This document shows positions 22,044 to 33,024 of a stretch of 64,000 bases of DNA, in pieces. The DNA is from Welwitschia mirabilis. Its lineage: Eukaryota > Gnetophyta > Gnetopsida > Welwitschiales. The position numbers and the translations under genes were made by a program. Position 1 is the first letter of the stretch. Every line of letters starts with the position of its first letter. The notes beneath the pieces were generated by a model. That model was not told where the DNA came from. It saw only the letters and a program-made list of their open reading frames with translations, and ran no database searches. The stretch lies in contig JBOZIK010000001.1 of NCBI GenBank assembly GCA_051453625.1, positions 61,451,946 to 61,515,945 on the forward strand. Reading direction: 5' to 3'.

Positions 22044-23560
22044 ATGGAGGGTGAAGGTTCTAGGGACTATGACCCTGAAGAAACATCCCACGGTACTTTT
22101 TTAATTCCATCTGAGGTATGGGTCTTTGTGTCAGGTTTTTGAACAACAAGTGTGTTTCTGATGACTTTTTTTTGTTTATTGTTGTTTGTAGATGAGTAAG
22201 ACTTTGGGTTTGCGTGACTCTTCCTGTTGAAAATGGGGAAAAGCTCCAATTAACTGTCCGGTAACTGAGGAACTAGAAGAAGGATAAACCCCCCTTAACT
22301 TTGCTCGATGACACCGACCCTGTGCGGTAATATCTTGGTTTGCTTTTTACCTTCTTTGTTGGTGTCTTTACTTGGATGATATTTTACTTAACATTTTTCT
22401 TTTCTTGTGTTTTAGGTCCCACGCTCTGAAACTTCGGTGGAGGAGGATCTCGATTTTACCCCATGACCTCCGGAGAAGCTTTTACTTCGCAAGGTAAGGG
22501 AGGACTGCATAGTAGTAAGTGACTCCTTCCCTTCCATTCCTTCCCCTGGCCTCTTCATGGATTTACTATTCCCTTCTGATTCTCAAGGAAAGGAGGTCCT
22601 TAATGAGTTTGATGCATTAATGGATCAGGGGGATATGTCATACTCGACCCTCTACTTCCAGCCTCCAAGTTAGAGTTTAGCAGTAACTCATCAATTTCCA
22701 GAACTTCCTCATTGTCTGCATATGGCTTCCCAGGCTATTTTTAATGAGCAGGATCAGATATCATACAATACAGATTAGCTATTGTCAGTGGTACAGATCT
22801 TTTATCTAAAAATTAAGGAGCTTATGGACCAGTTGGAAGAGTACCAGACTCTCTCTAGCTTATTACATATACAGGTCCCTCATCCATCTAGCCTGGACAA
22901 TGTTTACACTCATTGTCGCTCCAAGGTGACAGATTTTCTGTGGGACTTTGAAAGTGGTCGCTCTGCTTGCTTTACCTCACATTGTCCTCCACAACGCAAA
23001 TGACTTGCCCCACTTCGAGATTTCTACAATTTGATTAATATGATGGAATCTGTTTATTGTACAACTTGGTATGGGGTAGAAGAATAGGAGTCCATGAGTG
23101 ATTCCCTTTGAATGCTCGGAGATCGAACATGCACTTATCAGAGAAGAGGTTGTGGGCAGATGCCTCCGGAATTGCTACATTAGAGGAGAATCAGGCTGCT
23201 TTGTTTGCTCGATTAGCAAAGAGTGAAGGGACGATCCAGGCTTGTGTAGATTGTTTGGCCATCACGATTCATGATATTAGTGTTTTATGTCCTGGGAAGG
23301 AGCTCTCTAACAAGAATCTTTTGGGGACCTTGGTGGTTTACAGTAAGCTCCATATGAAGCTTTACAAGAAGCCATACCCCATCACTAGAGCAGATTCTGT
23401 GGTGGGTTCTTCTTTTGTCAAGATCAGCACTACAACGATTCCTCACCAAACTACTGGGATGGAGGTTATTCCAAGTGGCGTAGAGCTAACCATTCTAGGC
23501 ATGGAGGGACACAATTCTGTTCCGTTTTCCGTGGAGGATTTTTTTCCTCCTCAACAGTAA
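22044..23560 (+). pseudogene. Antisense reading frame in chromovirus leader, unknown protein
   Basis: I do not recognise this protein. From ATG 22044 (MEGEGSRDYDPEETSHGTF) the plus strand reads through possible introns: a GT donor at 22116 with acceptor at 22191, and one ending TTTTAG before GTCCCACGCTC near 22416. Readable stretches follow: LFPSDSQGKEVLNEFDALMD, then LKIKELMDQLEEYQTLSSLL (22782-23003), then a 150-codon open frame at 23108-23560 with ENQAALFARLAKSEG and ending SVEDFFPPQQ. Stops separate the parts. It is opposite in direction to gag-pol and lies downstream of the plus-strand TATA at 21298. It could be a captured host gene, an accessory ORF, or coding sequence of an element nested in the leader. 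Confidence 0.35.
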
Positions 23561-23755
23561 TTTCACATTTTCAGATGTTCAAGGCGTCATGCCCCTTGTA
23601 CTGTTTGTTGGCGGCCTGATTTCTTTTGATTATACCACAACTTTTCCATGTACTATTTGCCATTTGGCCTGCTTTCTTAATGTTGAGCTTTTGTTTATTA
23701 TAAGAATGGGTTTCTTCCTTGCTTTTCTTTGAAGTAGTTGTTTACTACTTATCAT

Positions 23756-23769
23756 TGGCTCTGATACCA
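23756..23769 (-). other. Primer binding site
   Basis: The minus strand reads TGGTATCAGAGCCA, matching the 3' end complement of plant initiator Met-tRNA, two bases inside the 5' LTR. Confidence 0.9.
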
Positions 23770-23771
23770 AA

Positions 23772-24186
23772 TGCAATGTTCCATTTCACTGTTTTTATAT
23801 TATTTCGTATAAAAAGGAATATATAAATAATACGCCAGAAGCAATAAGATACCAAGGAATAATTTGGCAGAAGGTGGACTTTATTATTAGAAGCAACAGA
23901 TTACATTCCTTATGATCTAACCAATAGCCCTGGACTAGTAGCCAAAGGAAAAGATGTGGACTACAACCTGAGTCTCCCTCCTGAGACCCCTGGGGATTAG
24001 CCAAGGTTGTTGTTGGTTACATCCACCTAGCCTATCCACCCTACCTAACGCTATAGGCTTTTATAGCATAAATGAAAGGACACAATTTTACATATTGGCG
24101 TCACACCCAGTCATAACAACTCATTAATCATGCTCATCTAGCGCCTTAATCCACTTCTTTACAAATAGTGAATTTGGAACATTACA
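23772..24186 (-). repeat. 5' LTR of chromovirus
   Basis: 415 bases with ends TGTAATGTTCC and GGAACATTGCA on the minus strand. The copy at 15346-15725 aligns throughout but has many substitutions, so the insertion is old. The flank TGAGG at 24187 matches the other end. Confidence 0.88.
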
Positions 24187-24392
24187 TGAGGTTTATAGGT
24201 TCACAAGCAATTTATGTTCAAGCATCTCTGCCTATCTTGGATTTTTTAAGACCGATGGCCTTCATTGTTCAATGGGGTTTTTTATTGTGTTCCCCTTCTA
24301 TGTTCCTTTCTTTAACTTCTAATTTACACTTTTGTGCTTTTTTTAATCTTTGTGGGTACTTTAGATACAAGATGACAACTTGAATACTGTGT

Positions 24393-24705
24393 TGTTGGGT
24401 ATGCAGTACCCATGCCCAACCCGACAAGTAGGTAAATATGATGGGTTCCAATTTCCACTTAAGTCATGGCTTTTAGTGTGATGGTAATGGGCCCAACAAT
24501 TAATATCAGAGCCATAGTTGTTGGCTAGTCTCGGGTTCGAGTCTCCCTAGTGCCTTCCTGGTTCATATGAGCACTTGGCATGTGGATCGAGGGGGAGAAT
24601 GTTGGGTATGCGGTCCCCATGCCCAGCCTGACAAGCGGGTAAATATGATGGGTTCCAGTTTTCACCTAAGTCATGGCTTTTGGTGTGATGGTAATGGGCC
24701 CAACA
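24393..24705 (+). mobile_element. Complete TRIM (miniature LTR retrotransposon)
   Basis: 313 bases: a 106-bp LTR at 24393-24498, a 101-bp internal region, and a 106-bp LTR at 24600-24705. Both LTRs run from TGTTGGGTATGC to GGGCCCAACA and differ at few positions. The internal region opens with TTAATATCAGAGCCA (primer site with the last bases changed) at about 24500 and closes with GAGGGGGAGAA (polypurine tract) at 24589-24599. Flanks are TGTGT (24388-24392) and TATGT (24706-24710), a target duplication with one mismatch. It has no coding capacity. Its LTR matches the one preceding copia gag at 9018-9123, the likely family of its helper. Confidence 0.88.
24534..24546 (+). promoter_or_regulatory. 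tRNA B-box-like motif in TRIM
   Basis: GGTTCGAGTCTCC resembles the pol III B box GGTTCGANTCC. It lies about 20 bases after the primer site and is preceded by TAGTTGTTGGCTAGTC, a weak A-box-like text. It may be copied tRNA sequence beyond the primer site or an internal promoter. Confidence 0.4.
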
Positions 24706-24710
24706 TATGT

Positions 24711-26446
24711 TAATTCTCTATTCAAGCCTATCAAGACTATAGGGAACAACTTGTCCCTCTAATATGTTGTTGCAGTTTTCTAAGTAAGCCATGTACTTGA
24801 TTGTTTTTTATTATCTGGTGGAATATGATGAACTTCTCTTAAATGTTACCTCTGTGTTCTAATATTATGTACCATTTACATTGGTTAAGTCCTTAAATGA
24901 GATCTTGTTGTACATTGATATGAAAAGAATAAATCAAAATGAAAGATCATGAAGTGGATGTAGGTCATTTGAGATCACAAAAGTCACCCCTACCTAAACT
25001 ATCTCATGGGATCATAAATGGAAGTTTGAAGATGTTAAGATCCTTAGTCATTGTAATGATTATGAAAGTAAGATTAGAGAGGTACTGGAAGTCAAGATTC
25101 ACAAGAATAATGTCACTAGGGACAATGGTATGTTCCTTAACCCTTGGGATTCCATGGTTTCCAAACATAGCCAATGATCACATATTTATAATCTTTCCCA
25201 TGTTTTCCTATTTACAAAACCCTTAATGTTGAGGTTGGTATGCCTCAAAACTTTGGTAATGGACGTATTGCAGTTTGTTAATGTTAGTGATGAAAAGAAT
25301 AAATAAATTTAGTTATTATGAGAAAAGTTAATTTTCGGAAAATTCTTTCGTAGTACTTGTGTTGGTTCTACACATGATTGGAGTGCTTATGGATGTTATA
25401 TCCTTTTGGTAAGTTGCATATTGATTTTTATCCATTTGTTATACTTGGTATTTGTTTCTATACATTGTTATCTTGTATGGATTCCTTATTTGTCTTTGGA
25501 TTTATCTCATAGAATTGTGACTCTGTCATGGGACCTGGGATAGTTCCATAGTTGGTATTGCACCTACTTATGGATTATTATTCACAGTATTGAAACATCT
25601 TGTGTACCTTGTAAATGTGTCATGAAACTTACGAAAGTTTTGTGCTTGAGTTGTATTGCTTTTTTGCTACATCTTCCTTTCCACCTTGTTCTTCTTCTTG
25701 TCTATCTTACTGATTCATTCCTCTTGTGTCTATATATTTTTATAGATAGTTCCAAGAAAGACTGTGATAGTTCTATAACATGTTTAATTCAAATTAACCC
25801 CAGATCCCTTCTACTTTTGTGGCACTTCATTAGATTGACATGAGAAAATAAGTAGACTAGAGAAGGTGAATTACGATGTATTTATCAAAAAAGATGCTTC
25901 CAAAATCAAATAACGCAAATTGTATATAAGATGGAAAAAATCCCAGTATGATGAACAAACATACTCACAAAAAGCCCAACAGCTCTAGGAGCATGGCTTT
26001 GTGTTGTGGGTGGGTAGACTTCCTAGGCCAACCATTACACTTGAATCATATCATCTAGCCTTTAGAGTCAACTGGTTTAACCCACTTGGTCAACATTAAT
26101 CAAACTTTAGAATCTCTTTAGTGATGAGCAAGCATTTGTTTTTTGGGTTAGCTCAAATTTACCTTAAAATATGGCTATTTTTACATAAGGGAATAGTATT
26201 GTTCATGCATCCGAAGGTGGTTGTATAACAATGGGCAAATGAGGTACACCCTGCTAGCTGCTAATCCCTGGGCTGGCATGGAAGTGAGATTTCAAAGGAC
26301 AAAGACCAAGCCAAGCCCTTTGTTTTATGTTGTCAAACAATTGCACAAGGACAATAGATGGCTACTGATTAATCATATCATTGTAGTTGCTTGCATGGTT
26401 TTCATCAAAAAGCCTTTGTTATGTCTTGGTTTTCAGAATTAATTAT
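24711..26446. other. Intergenic, nothing recognised
   Basis: AT-rich. Short open frames at 24939-25226 and 26221-26442 on the plus strand have no motif I know. Confidence 0.4.
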
Positions 26447-26791
26447 CTACATTACTCGTTGAGCACTGTGCATGCTAGAATTTGTATCTAATTTATGAAA
26501 TAGGTTGTTATTTATTTTGAATGCTAAAAGATGGAATTGCCTTGTGGAGGACCGCGGGCTGTTATAGAGGATCATGATGACCATTGTGATGCACCCTATA
26601 ACAAGAGGCATGCTTAAATGATCAATCGAAAGGAAGTCAACTGAGCATCTCACTTTCGAGTAGAATACAATGCCAGTTGTGTTTCCCATCTTAGATATAG
26701 TGGCATTGCATTTTGAGTCCCACCAATACGTCAATCCATGTTGCTTTGCCCATTTGGAACTAGGAATCCTCCCATTAATATTTACCACCAA
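26447..26791 (-). CDS. Unrecognised 114-codon open frame
   Basis: The protein starts MVVNINGRIPSSKWAKQHGL and contains two hydrophobic stretches in its middle. I recognise no family. It is longer than most chance frames nearby but has no supporting codon bias, homology or promoter that I can see. It is probably decayed repeat sequence. Confidence 0.15.
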   Translation of the reverse strand: MVVNINGRIPSSKWAKQHGLTYWWDSKCNATISKMGNTTGIVFYSKVRCSVDFLSIDHLSMPLVIGCITMVIMILYNSPRSSTRQFHLLAFKINNNLFHKLDTNSSMHSAQRVM

Positions 26792-26891
26792 AACCTATAT
26801 CTGTTACATGCTTCCAGTTCATGTGCCACAAGAAAGAGCAAAACTAGTAAGCCAATAGACCTTGCTTCCAATATAGTACAAAGCAAATATT

Positions 26892-27171
26892 NNNNNNNNN
26901 NCCCTTTCCTCCATGGGGAATCTATGTGGAAAGAGGGTATCCCTTGAATAGGGCTTCGGTCCCAAAGCCTAATGTGGCTCATCTCCTTGTGTATGTATTG
27001 TAGGTTGATCTAGAAACCTCCTAGCAAGTCAAGAATGTGCCCCTGTTCAATCGAAGCCACTAGTGTTTCACTTGTCTAAGCCCTCACATCCACTCATTCG
27101 AGCCCTTACAAACGTGCTTCTATGGATCAACTAGTGTGTTTGATATCTTTGTCACTTNNNNNNNNNNNNNN
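26892..27171. other. Two small assembly gaps
   Basis: Ten N at 26892-26901 and fourteen N at 27158-27171. The sequence between has no recognised feature. Confidence 0.9.
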
Positions 27172-30100
27172 AATCTGACAAAATTATCATCGGCATATCG
27201 TACCATCATGACCCTCTCACAAAATGGTTGAAGATCAAGGGAAGCAAGGACTATATCTATTTGAGTTGGAGAAGGGTTCACAAACTTAAGCAAAGCTAAT
27301 AAAGTTTCTAAGAAAATGGAACTTAGGTTGTTCATAAAACATGACCTTATGACACTCAAGGTTCTAGTGAAAAAGGAGTTCCTTGGCAGTTCAAGATTAT
27401 TACCTCTAAGGCCCTAGCTCAATAGAGACAAGGAGAACAAAGACAGAAGTGATAAAATAAAGATGATAAGAAATGGACTATAAGACATAATAGCCATGTA
27501 GAAATGAAACCAAGCCAAGAAAAACTTTGAAGGACTACATCAATAATGGCCCTTGGCTAGACCCAACCAAACAAAACAGGATGAAAATACACCATCAAGT
27601 ATTCCCAAATAAAAGGAAACTGAAATCAAGTTGAGATTCTCGAAAGGGACTATTGAAAATTCAAAATAGAAAGACCTGTCCTTCGCTTTGTACAGTGATA
27701 AGAAGGGGCAAAAATATCTCAAGTTGTAGTCGAAAATTCTTAAAACTCCATGTAAATTGAGTATGTCATGTTTGACTAGAGCTGGGGCTGGGGTTGTGGA
27801 GTTTGTTTTGCCTCTTCCTTCTCTCTCATGTTACTCCTTATTGGGGAGCCTAAGGACTTTGTTTGACTTCAATCCTTCCTTGTCCTTTCCTTGTAAGATA
27901 TGGTGGAATACTAACACCTCTCATGGATGGTACCCCCTGGTAAGGCAGTTGTAAACGAAGCACACATCCTCTTGAAGATACTCTATCCCCTATAGGTTAG
28001 AATGGAAGGTCATAATAGCTCTGAACCTCTGATAAATTGGATGTGGAAGGAAATTGGACACCTACTGCTAGGAACTTTCTGAGAGTTGGATAAAGTATGG
28101 TGAATGCAGCTCTAAATGTATCATCCTCTACATATTCTATGTTTCTTTTCGCTCTCTTGTATTAGGCCTCAAAGAATTAGTTACTAATGGTTATACGCTT
28201 TCTAGAAGAGTGAAACCAAAGACAAAATCCATACATTGACTCCTTGAGATAGAAGGTATTAATATTTAAACAGTGTATTTCTATTGATGTCTAAAGCAAA
28301 AGAAATTGGAATCTCTATATCAAATGTTACATTCTTTTCTTTTTGTTAGCGAAATAAAATTACCAATTTGGGTGACCAAATGGATATAAGGCCAATTTGA
28401 TATGTCGCATTTATCATATTTTTGAATTTGGTAGTTGTCAAATCAGTTTCCTTTTTCATTCAATATCACCAAATCAGTTCTATTAGTTCTCTTAAAAAAC
28501 TCCCACTCAGCAAATTAGTTTCCAGTTCCAAGATGGCTAGGTTTCAAGATTCATTTCTGGTATTGATCTCAAGGTTTTGACTTCAAGCAAATATAATGTA
28601 CTTGTTCTTTGTAAAAGCCTTCTTTTACTTGTAACTAATTTTTATCTACTCAGGTTCCCTTGGTCCTACTATTTGTGAGTGAATCAGATCCTCTAGGCCA
28701 ATCTCTCCTTCTTCAATTTAATCATTTTGAGATAGGTTGAAATTAGTCCTTCAAAAGTTATTTTTGTAAGGTTTAAGATGAAAAAGATTCCAAGATTGTT
28801 GATAAAAAGGATTTGGGTTAGCCTTTAGTTCTAAGCTAACCTTTGGGAGTGGATGAATGTGCTACTTATTTGTGGCTTGTGTTCTATGTGCATTGCTTTT
28901 TTTTAATTATTTGCATGCATATGGCACATTTTGATTAAACAACTTTGTTTATATTTTGAATTAGTTTCAATTGAAGTTGATATAAAATTGATGTGCTTGA
29001 TGATGTGGCATCATAAGTCATGCTAGGTGGCCACAACCCTTTTGGCACACCATATCTCAACTTATTCAACCCCAAGAACCCTTATTTTTCACTTCAAACA
29101 CTCAAAACTTACATACTCAAGGCACATTTTCACCTAAAATGTCCAAACGCTTAAGCAAAGTTGAAACCCCTTTCTATGTCCAAAATAGCTTCAAAACTTT
29201 TTGGATGCCCTAAACTCTAAAAACCCTAGTTGGGGAAGCCTATCATGCTTTAACAAGTGGCAGACTCCCTAAAACCCCTAAAAATGTCTGTTAATAATCC
29301 AATAAACCCTTCATTTTAGAATTTATGTTGTTTTAGTCATTCATCTATCATCCAAGCTAGTTGAGCTATCCTAATCCTCTATAAAAACAACACCAAGAAC
29401 ATTATGTAAATCCTAATCTCGCTCAATCTCTTCATCCATTCATCCTAAAACCATGAGAGCAATCATTTTAAAACATTCTACACAAGCATGGGCTTATTGT
29501 AATGTTGTTTTTTTAATAAAAAGAGGTTTATTTTACTGCATACACTCGTGTTACTGCTTTTCCAGATATTATCTGCAGGAGCTTTATAAGTTCTTAATTT
29601 TCAGCATTTACTTTGCTCTCTCATTTTCTGTCTTTTATTATACTTGGCAAAACATTGCAGGCCTCTCTTGATTTTGTCAACCCAGCCATCGAATAACTGT
29701 TTAACATAAAATCTAGTTTTCATGCATAGTATAGACGCTAGGTAAGGTTTGCCTCATAGGGATTAGATTCCATACTCTTAGAAAACTGACTAGATTGAAT
29801 TTAATAAAAACCTATTTAGCCATCACCATCCCCCACCCCGAAGGCTTGGTCCTAGTTTCGGAGAGTGTTCACTTGCTTGGAATTTGCTTGGAATTCAAAG
29901 CTCTTTATCTGAAATGTGTTCTTACTTCCATTTAGCACACAAGACTATCAAATGTATCTCATCAAATCAAAGCTTCCTAACCCAAGTTGCCATGCTGAGA
30001 AAGTCAAATGAGATGGCCAACTACTCACGATTCATCCAAAGCATTACCACAACAATGATCTCATAAGCTTTTTTCGGGGATTTATGAGAAGATTTCACGT

Positions 30101-30373
30101 CATCACAAACAAATAAAATGTTGCATTCTTCACTTTCTCCTTAGATTTGGGTTCTTCATTTGATCAAGGACAAATAAAGTTATGATTGCCATCTTCCTTT
30201 GTTGTGAGAAGTGTTCTTGGTCTTGATGACTTACATGACTGATTTTGCCTCCACTTATGTGGCCTCAGAGAAACCCCTGTATGAAAAAAGGCAAATCACA
30301 AGGGGAATGTTTCACAGAAACAACTACCAAAAGAAATAGGAAGACAACTTATCTTATGCCAGCAGTCCCATCT
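27172..30373. other. Intergenic, nothing definite
   Basis: No gene is supported. A TATA-like CTATAAAAAC lies near 29379 after a stretch of C-rich 'AACCCTA'-type words. It could be the U3/R part of an unidentified LTR, but no partner or gene is seen. Confidence 0.35.
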
Positions 30374-30483
30374 CTGCCTTGCATACCAATGGGGAAGCCA
30401 AGTTGTGGCTTGTAGGACTTTAAAACATCTGCCTTGTGTACCAACTGGGAAGCCAAGTTGTGGTGTTTCGAACTTTAAAACAT
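30374..30483. repeat. 55-bp tandem duplication
   Basis: Two adjacent units, 30374-30428 and 30429-30483, share CTGCCTTG, GGGAAGCCAAGTTGTGG and ACTTTAAAACATC with a handful of differences between them. No gene is associated. Confidence 0.8.
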
Positions 30484-30583
30484 CGGAACAAGCCCAAAAA
30501 TGTTTAAGACCACCTTGCCTCAGCTCCTAGTCCTCATACTGCTAGAGGCCATGGGTGGAATATCACCCTGAAGCTCTCTGAAG

Positions 30584-31741
30584 CATGGTTGTGAAACTCG
30601 GACTCGGCACCAAACTCGTTTGGCTACCTGGACTCGGACTCGTTAGCCAAACTCGGCNNNNNNNNNNNNNNNNNNNNNNNNNNNNNNNNNNNNNNNNNNN
30701 NNNNNNNNNNNNNNNNNNNNNNNNNNNNNNNNNNNNNNNNNNNNNNNNNNNNNNNNNNNNNNNNNNNNNNNNNNNNNNNNNNNNNNNNNNNNNNNNNNNN
30801 NNNNNNNNNNNNNNNNNNNNNNNNNNNNNNNNNNNNNNNNNNNNNNNNNNNNNNNNNNNNNNNNNNNNNNNNNNNNNNNNNNNNNNNNNNNNNNNNNNNN
30901 NNNNNNNNNNNNNNNNNNNNNNNNNNNNNNNNNNNNNNNNNNNNNNNNNNNNNNNNNNNNNNNNNNNNNNNNNNNNNNNNNNNNNNNNNNNNNNNNNNNN
31001 NNNNNNNNNNNNNNNNNNNNNNNNNNNNNNNNNNNNNNNNNNNNNNNNNNNNNNNNNNNNNNNNNNNNNNNNNNNNNNNNNNNNNNNNNNNNNNNNNNNN
31101 NNNNNNNNNNNNNNNNNNNNNNNNNNNNNNNNNNNNNNNNNNNNNNNNNNNNNNNNNNNNNNNNNNNNNNNNNNNNNNNNNNNNNNNNNNNNNNNNNNNN
31201 NNNNNNNNNNNNNNNNNNNNNNNNNNNNNNNNNNNNNNNNNNNNNNNNNNNNNNNNNNNNNNNNNNNNNNNNNNNNNNNNNNNNNNNNNNNNNNNNNNNN
31301 NNNNNNNNNNNNNNNNNNNNNNNNNNNNNNNNNNNNNNNNNNNNNNNNNNNNNNNNNNNNNNNNNNNNNNNNNNNNNNNNNNNNNNNNNNNNNNNNNNNN
31401 NNNNNNNNNNNNNNNNNNNNNNNNNNNNNNNNNNNNNNNNNNNNNNNNNNNNNNNNNNNNNNNNNNNNNNNNNNNNNNNNNCATTTCAGCCCTTCTCTCT
31501 ATCCGTTTCTGTTTTGTTTCAGAATCCTTTCAAGAGAAATAACATTTCCTGACTATCCCAGGGCATTTAAACTTTAAAAAATCAATTTTTTAAGCCTTTT
31601 TTTAATGTAGTTGTGAGTTTGGGGGTCCCAAACTCGCCAGACTCTCCGAGTTTGGCGAGTTTGCTCTTTCAGACTCGCGACGACCCGCAAACTCGTAGAC
31701 TCGCGAGACTCGGAAGACTCGCCGCGAGTCTAATAACAATG
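30584..31741. mobile_element. Non-autonomous hAT-like DNA transposon
   Basis: The flanks CTCTGAAG at 30576-30583 and CTCTGAAG at 31742-31749 form a perfect 8-bp target duplication, typical of hAT transposons. The ends are imperfect inverted repeats: CATGGTTGTGAAACTCGG, and on the other strand CATTGTTATTAGACTCGC. Subterminal regions are packed with ACTCG and CGAGT words (GACTCGGACTCG, CGAGTTTGGCGAGTTTG), as hAT transposase binding regions often are. The middle 824 bases (30658-31481) are N, so a transposase cannot be excluded, but 1,158 bases is too short for an intact one. Confidence 0.75.
30658..31481. other. Assembly gap (824 N)
   Basis: The gap is inside the hAT-like element. Any open frame spanning it is an artefact of N. 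Confidence 0.98.
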
Positions 31742-31749
31742 CTCTGAAG

Positions 31750-32240
31750 TGGTACAATAAGTCAAGAAGAGGAAAGATTAAGATGATATCCTGATGGCTG
31801 CTGCAACGTTTCTCACTTTGCATAGTGATCTAATCTAATGACTGAGAGAAGTAATCATGCTATGTGGATCCATTTTAAGAAAATATGCAGCTGCAACTTT
31901 TTTCACTTTGCATGTATAGAAAAATATTTTCTGGAGCAATCAATGAAATCTGCTTTCGTTAACAATTCAGAGACTTCTGCCACGATGTCATTACCATCTA
32001 AGCTCTTTCTCATCAAGATGAATACAATGACAGTAAATATCTACTAAGATTAGAAAAAGACTCTCTTTTATCACTCAAGATTAATGGGGAGCTTCGGTTT
32101 TAATGTCTCTCAGACTAATATGATATGTCTTAATTACTTGCAGGCTTCGATTCAGTTGTATGGTTAATGTACTTGACACTTGAAAATGTCAGATTAAGAT
32201 TTATGTTTTGATACTGAATTCAATTTTTGCTTCCATGTAG
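31750..32240. other. Non-coding, nothing recognised
   Basis: No gene is supported. It ends in a CTTCCATGTAG acceptor-like sequence. Confidence 0.35.
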
Positions 32241-32294
32241 GTGTTGCAATATGTGTCCTATCTTCTAGACATCTCAGAGGAGCAATTAGCACAA
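32241..32294 (+). CDS. Possible isolated exon resembling a TatD-family nuclease
   Basis: 54 bases between AG and GTATGC, in phase 0, encode VLQYVSYLLDISEEQLAQ. The pattern resembles the C-terminal helix of TatD-type metal-dependent DNases (EYxAxLKGxxxEELA). No neighbouring exon was recognised within several kilobases. The resemblance is weak and short and may be chance. Confidence 0.22.
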
Positions 32295-32664
32295 GTATGC
32301 TATGTAAACACTGTGCATTTGTTTTCTTACCCAGGTTCAAAACTTTGCAGCTCTAGTTAAATCTCTTGTTACGTAATTGTATTTAGCATGGATCGTATGC
32401 CTATGACTTGACACCTCTTCTGTTATTTGTTACTAAACATGCATGACTTTAACCACTCTTAAAGTAAGGAATCATGTTGATGGACATTTATTCTTCCAGA
32501 TACATGTTGCAAATAGAGGTGCATTAACAAATTATGTATTTGAAGATGTGTGTTCTTTCTGTAAATTTTGTTCTGTTCTAACTTCATGTTTCAGTGATGA
32601 CTTGCTGATGCACAAGCAAAATGTTTCCATTTTACTTAGCCAATGTGATTTCTACCCTATTTAT

Positions 32665-33024
32665 TGTTATAATGGGAACCAAATTGTTCCCTTTGTAATG
32701 TTATATTTAAATGTTGACCCTTTTTAAATATTGTAAAAGGTTACTTATATTATAACAATTACCTTGAGGTTAAAATGTATAGTTATGTGGGGGTTAACCC
32801 AATGGTTATAACTGAAAGTTACAGGTTTAAGGTATTCCAGAAAGTTCTACTTGTATTTATGTAATCTCTATTCTATGTTGTATTTGCGTCAACTGGTTGG
32901 AACAGCAGTTCTCTTTGAGGAGTGATTCCTGTAAGTGATCGAGAGCCAAATCTTGAAGCTCTTTTTTAGGCTAGGTTTCTTGATAAGAGCTCTGCACTGT
33001 TTCCCATGGATGTCTCCCTTGACA
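32665..33024 (+). repeat. Solo LTR-like repeat
   Basis: 360 bases from TGTTATAATGGGAACC to CCCTTGACA, then TTTGGTGGTCTTA. It shares with 11734-12177 the words TTTGTAATGTTATATT, ATTGTAAAAGG and CTCTGCACT in the same order. No convincing target duplication or gene was found. Confidence 0.5.

Larger units (their letters stand above)
15346..24186 (-). mobile_element. Ty3/gypsy chromovirus, structurally complete, genes decayed
   Basis: It spans 8,841 bases on the minus strand. The flanks are TGAGG at 15341-15345 and TGAGG at 24187-24191, a perfect 5-bp target-site duplication. The LTRs (23772-24186 is 5', 15346-15725 is 3') both carry the inverted ends TGTAATGTTCC and GGAACATTACA. A primer binding site complementary to initiator Met-tRNA adjoins the 5' LTR. 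Gene order on the minus strand is gag, protease, reverse transcriptase, RNase H, integrase, chromodomain, which defines a chromovirus. It exceeds the usual 5-6 kb because about 3.7 kb lies between the primer site and gag, holding a repeat array and an antisense frame. All genes have stops, so the element is not autonomous now. Confidence 0.85.

Noticed and set aside
27120-27359. Minus-strand frame with VRYADD, like a reverse transcriptase active site
   Set aside because: Only the YADD box is suggestive. The surrounding residues fit neither LINE, Penelope-like nor group II intron enzymes, and an N gap cuts it. Chance match is likely.
30585-31577. A 330-codon open frame
   Set aside because: Almost all of it is N in an assembly gap.
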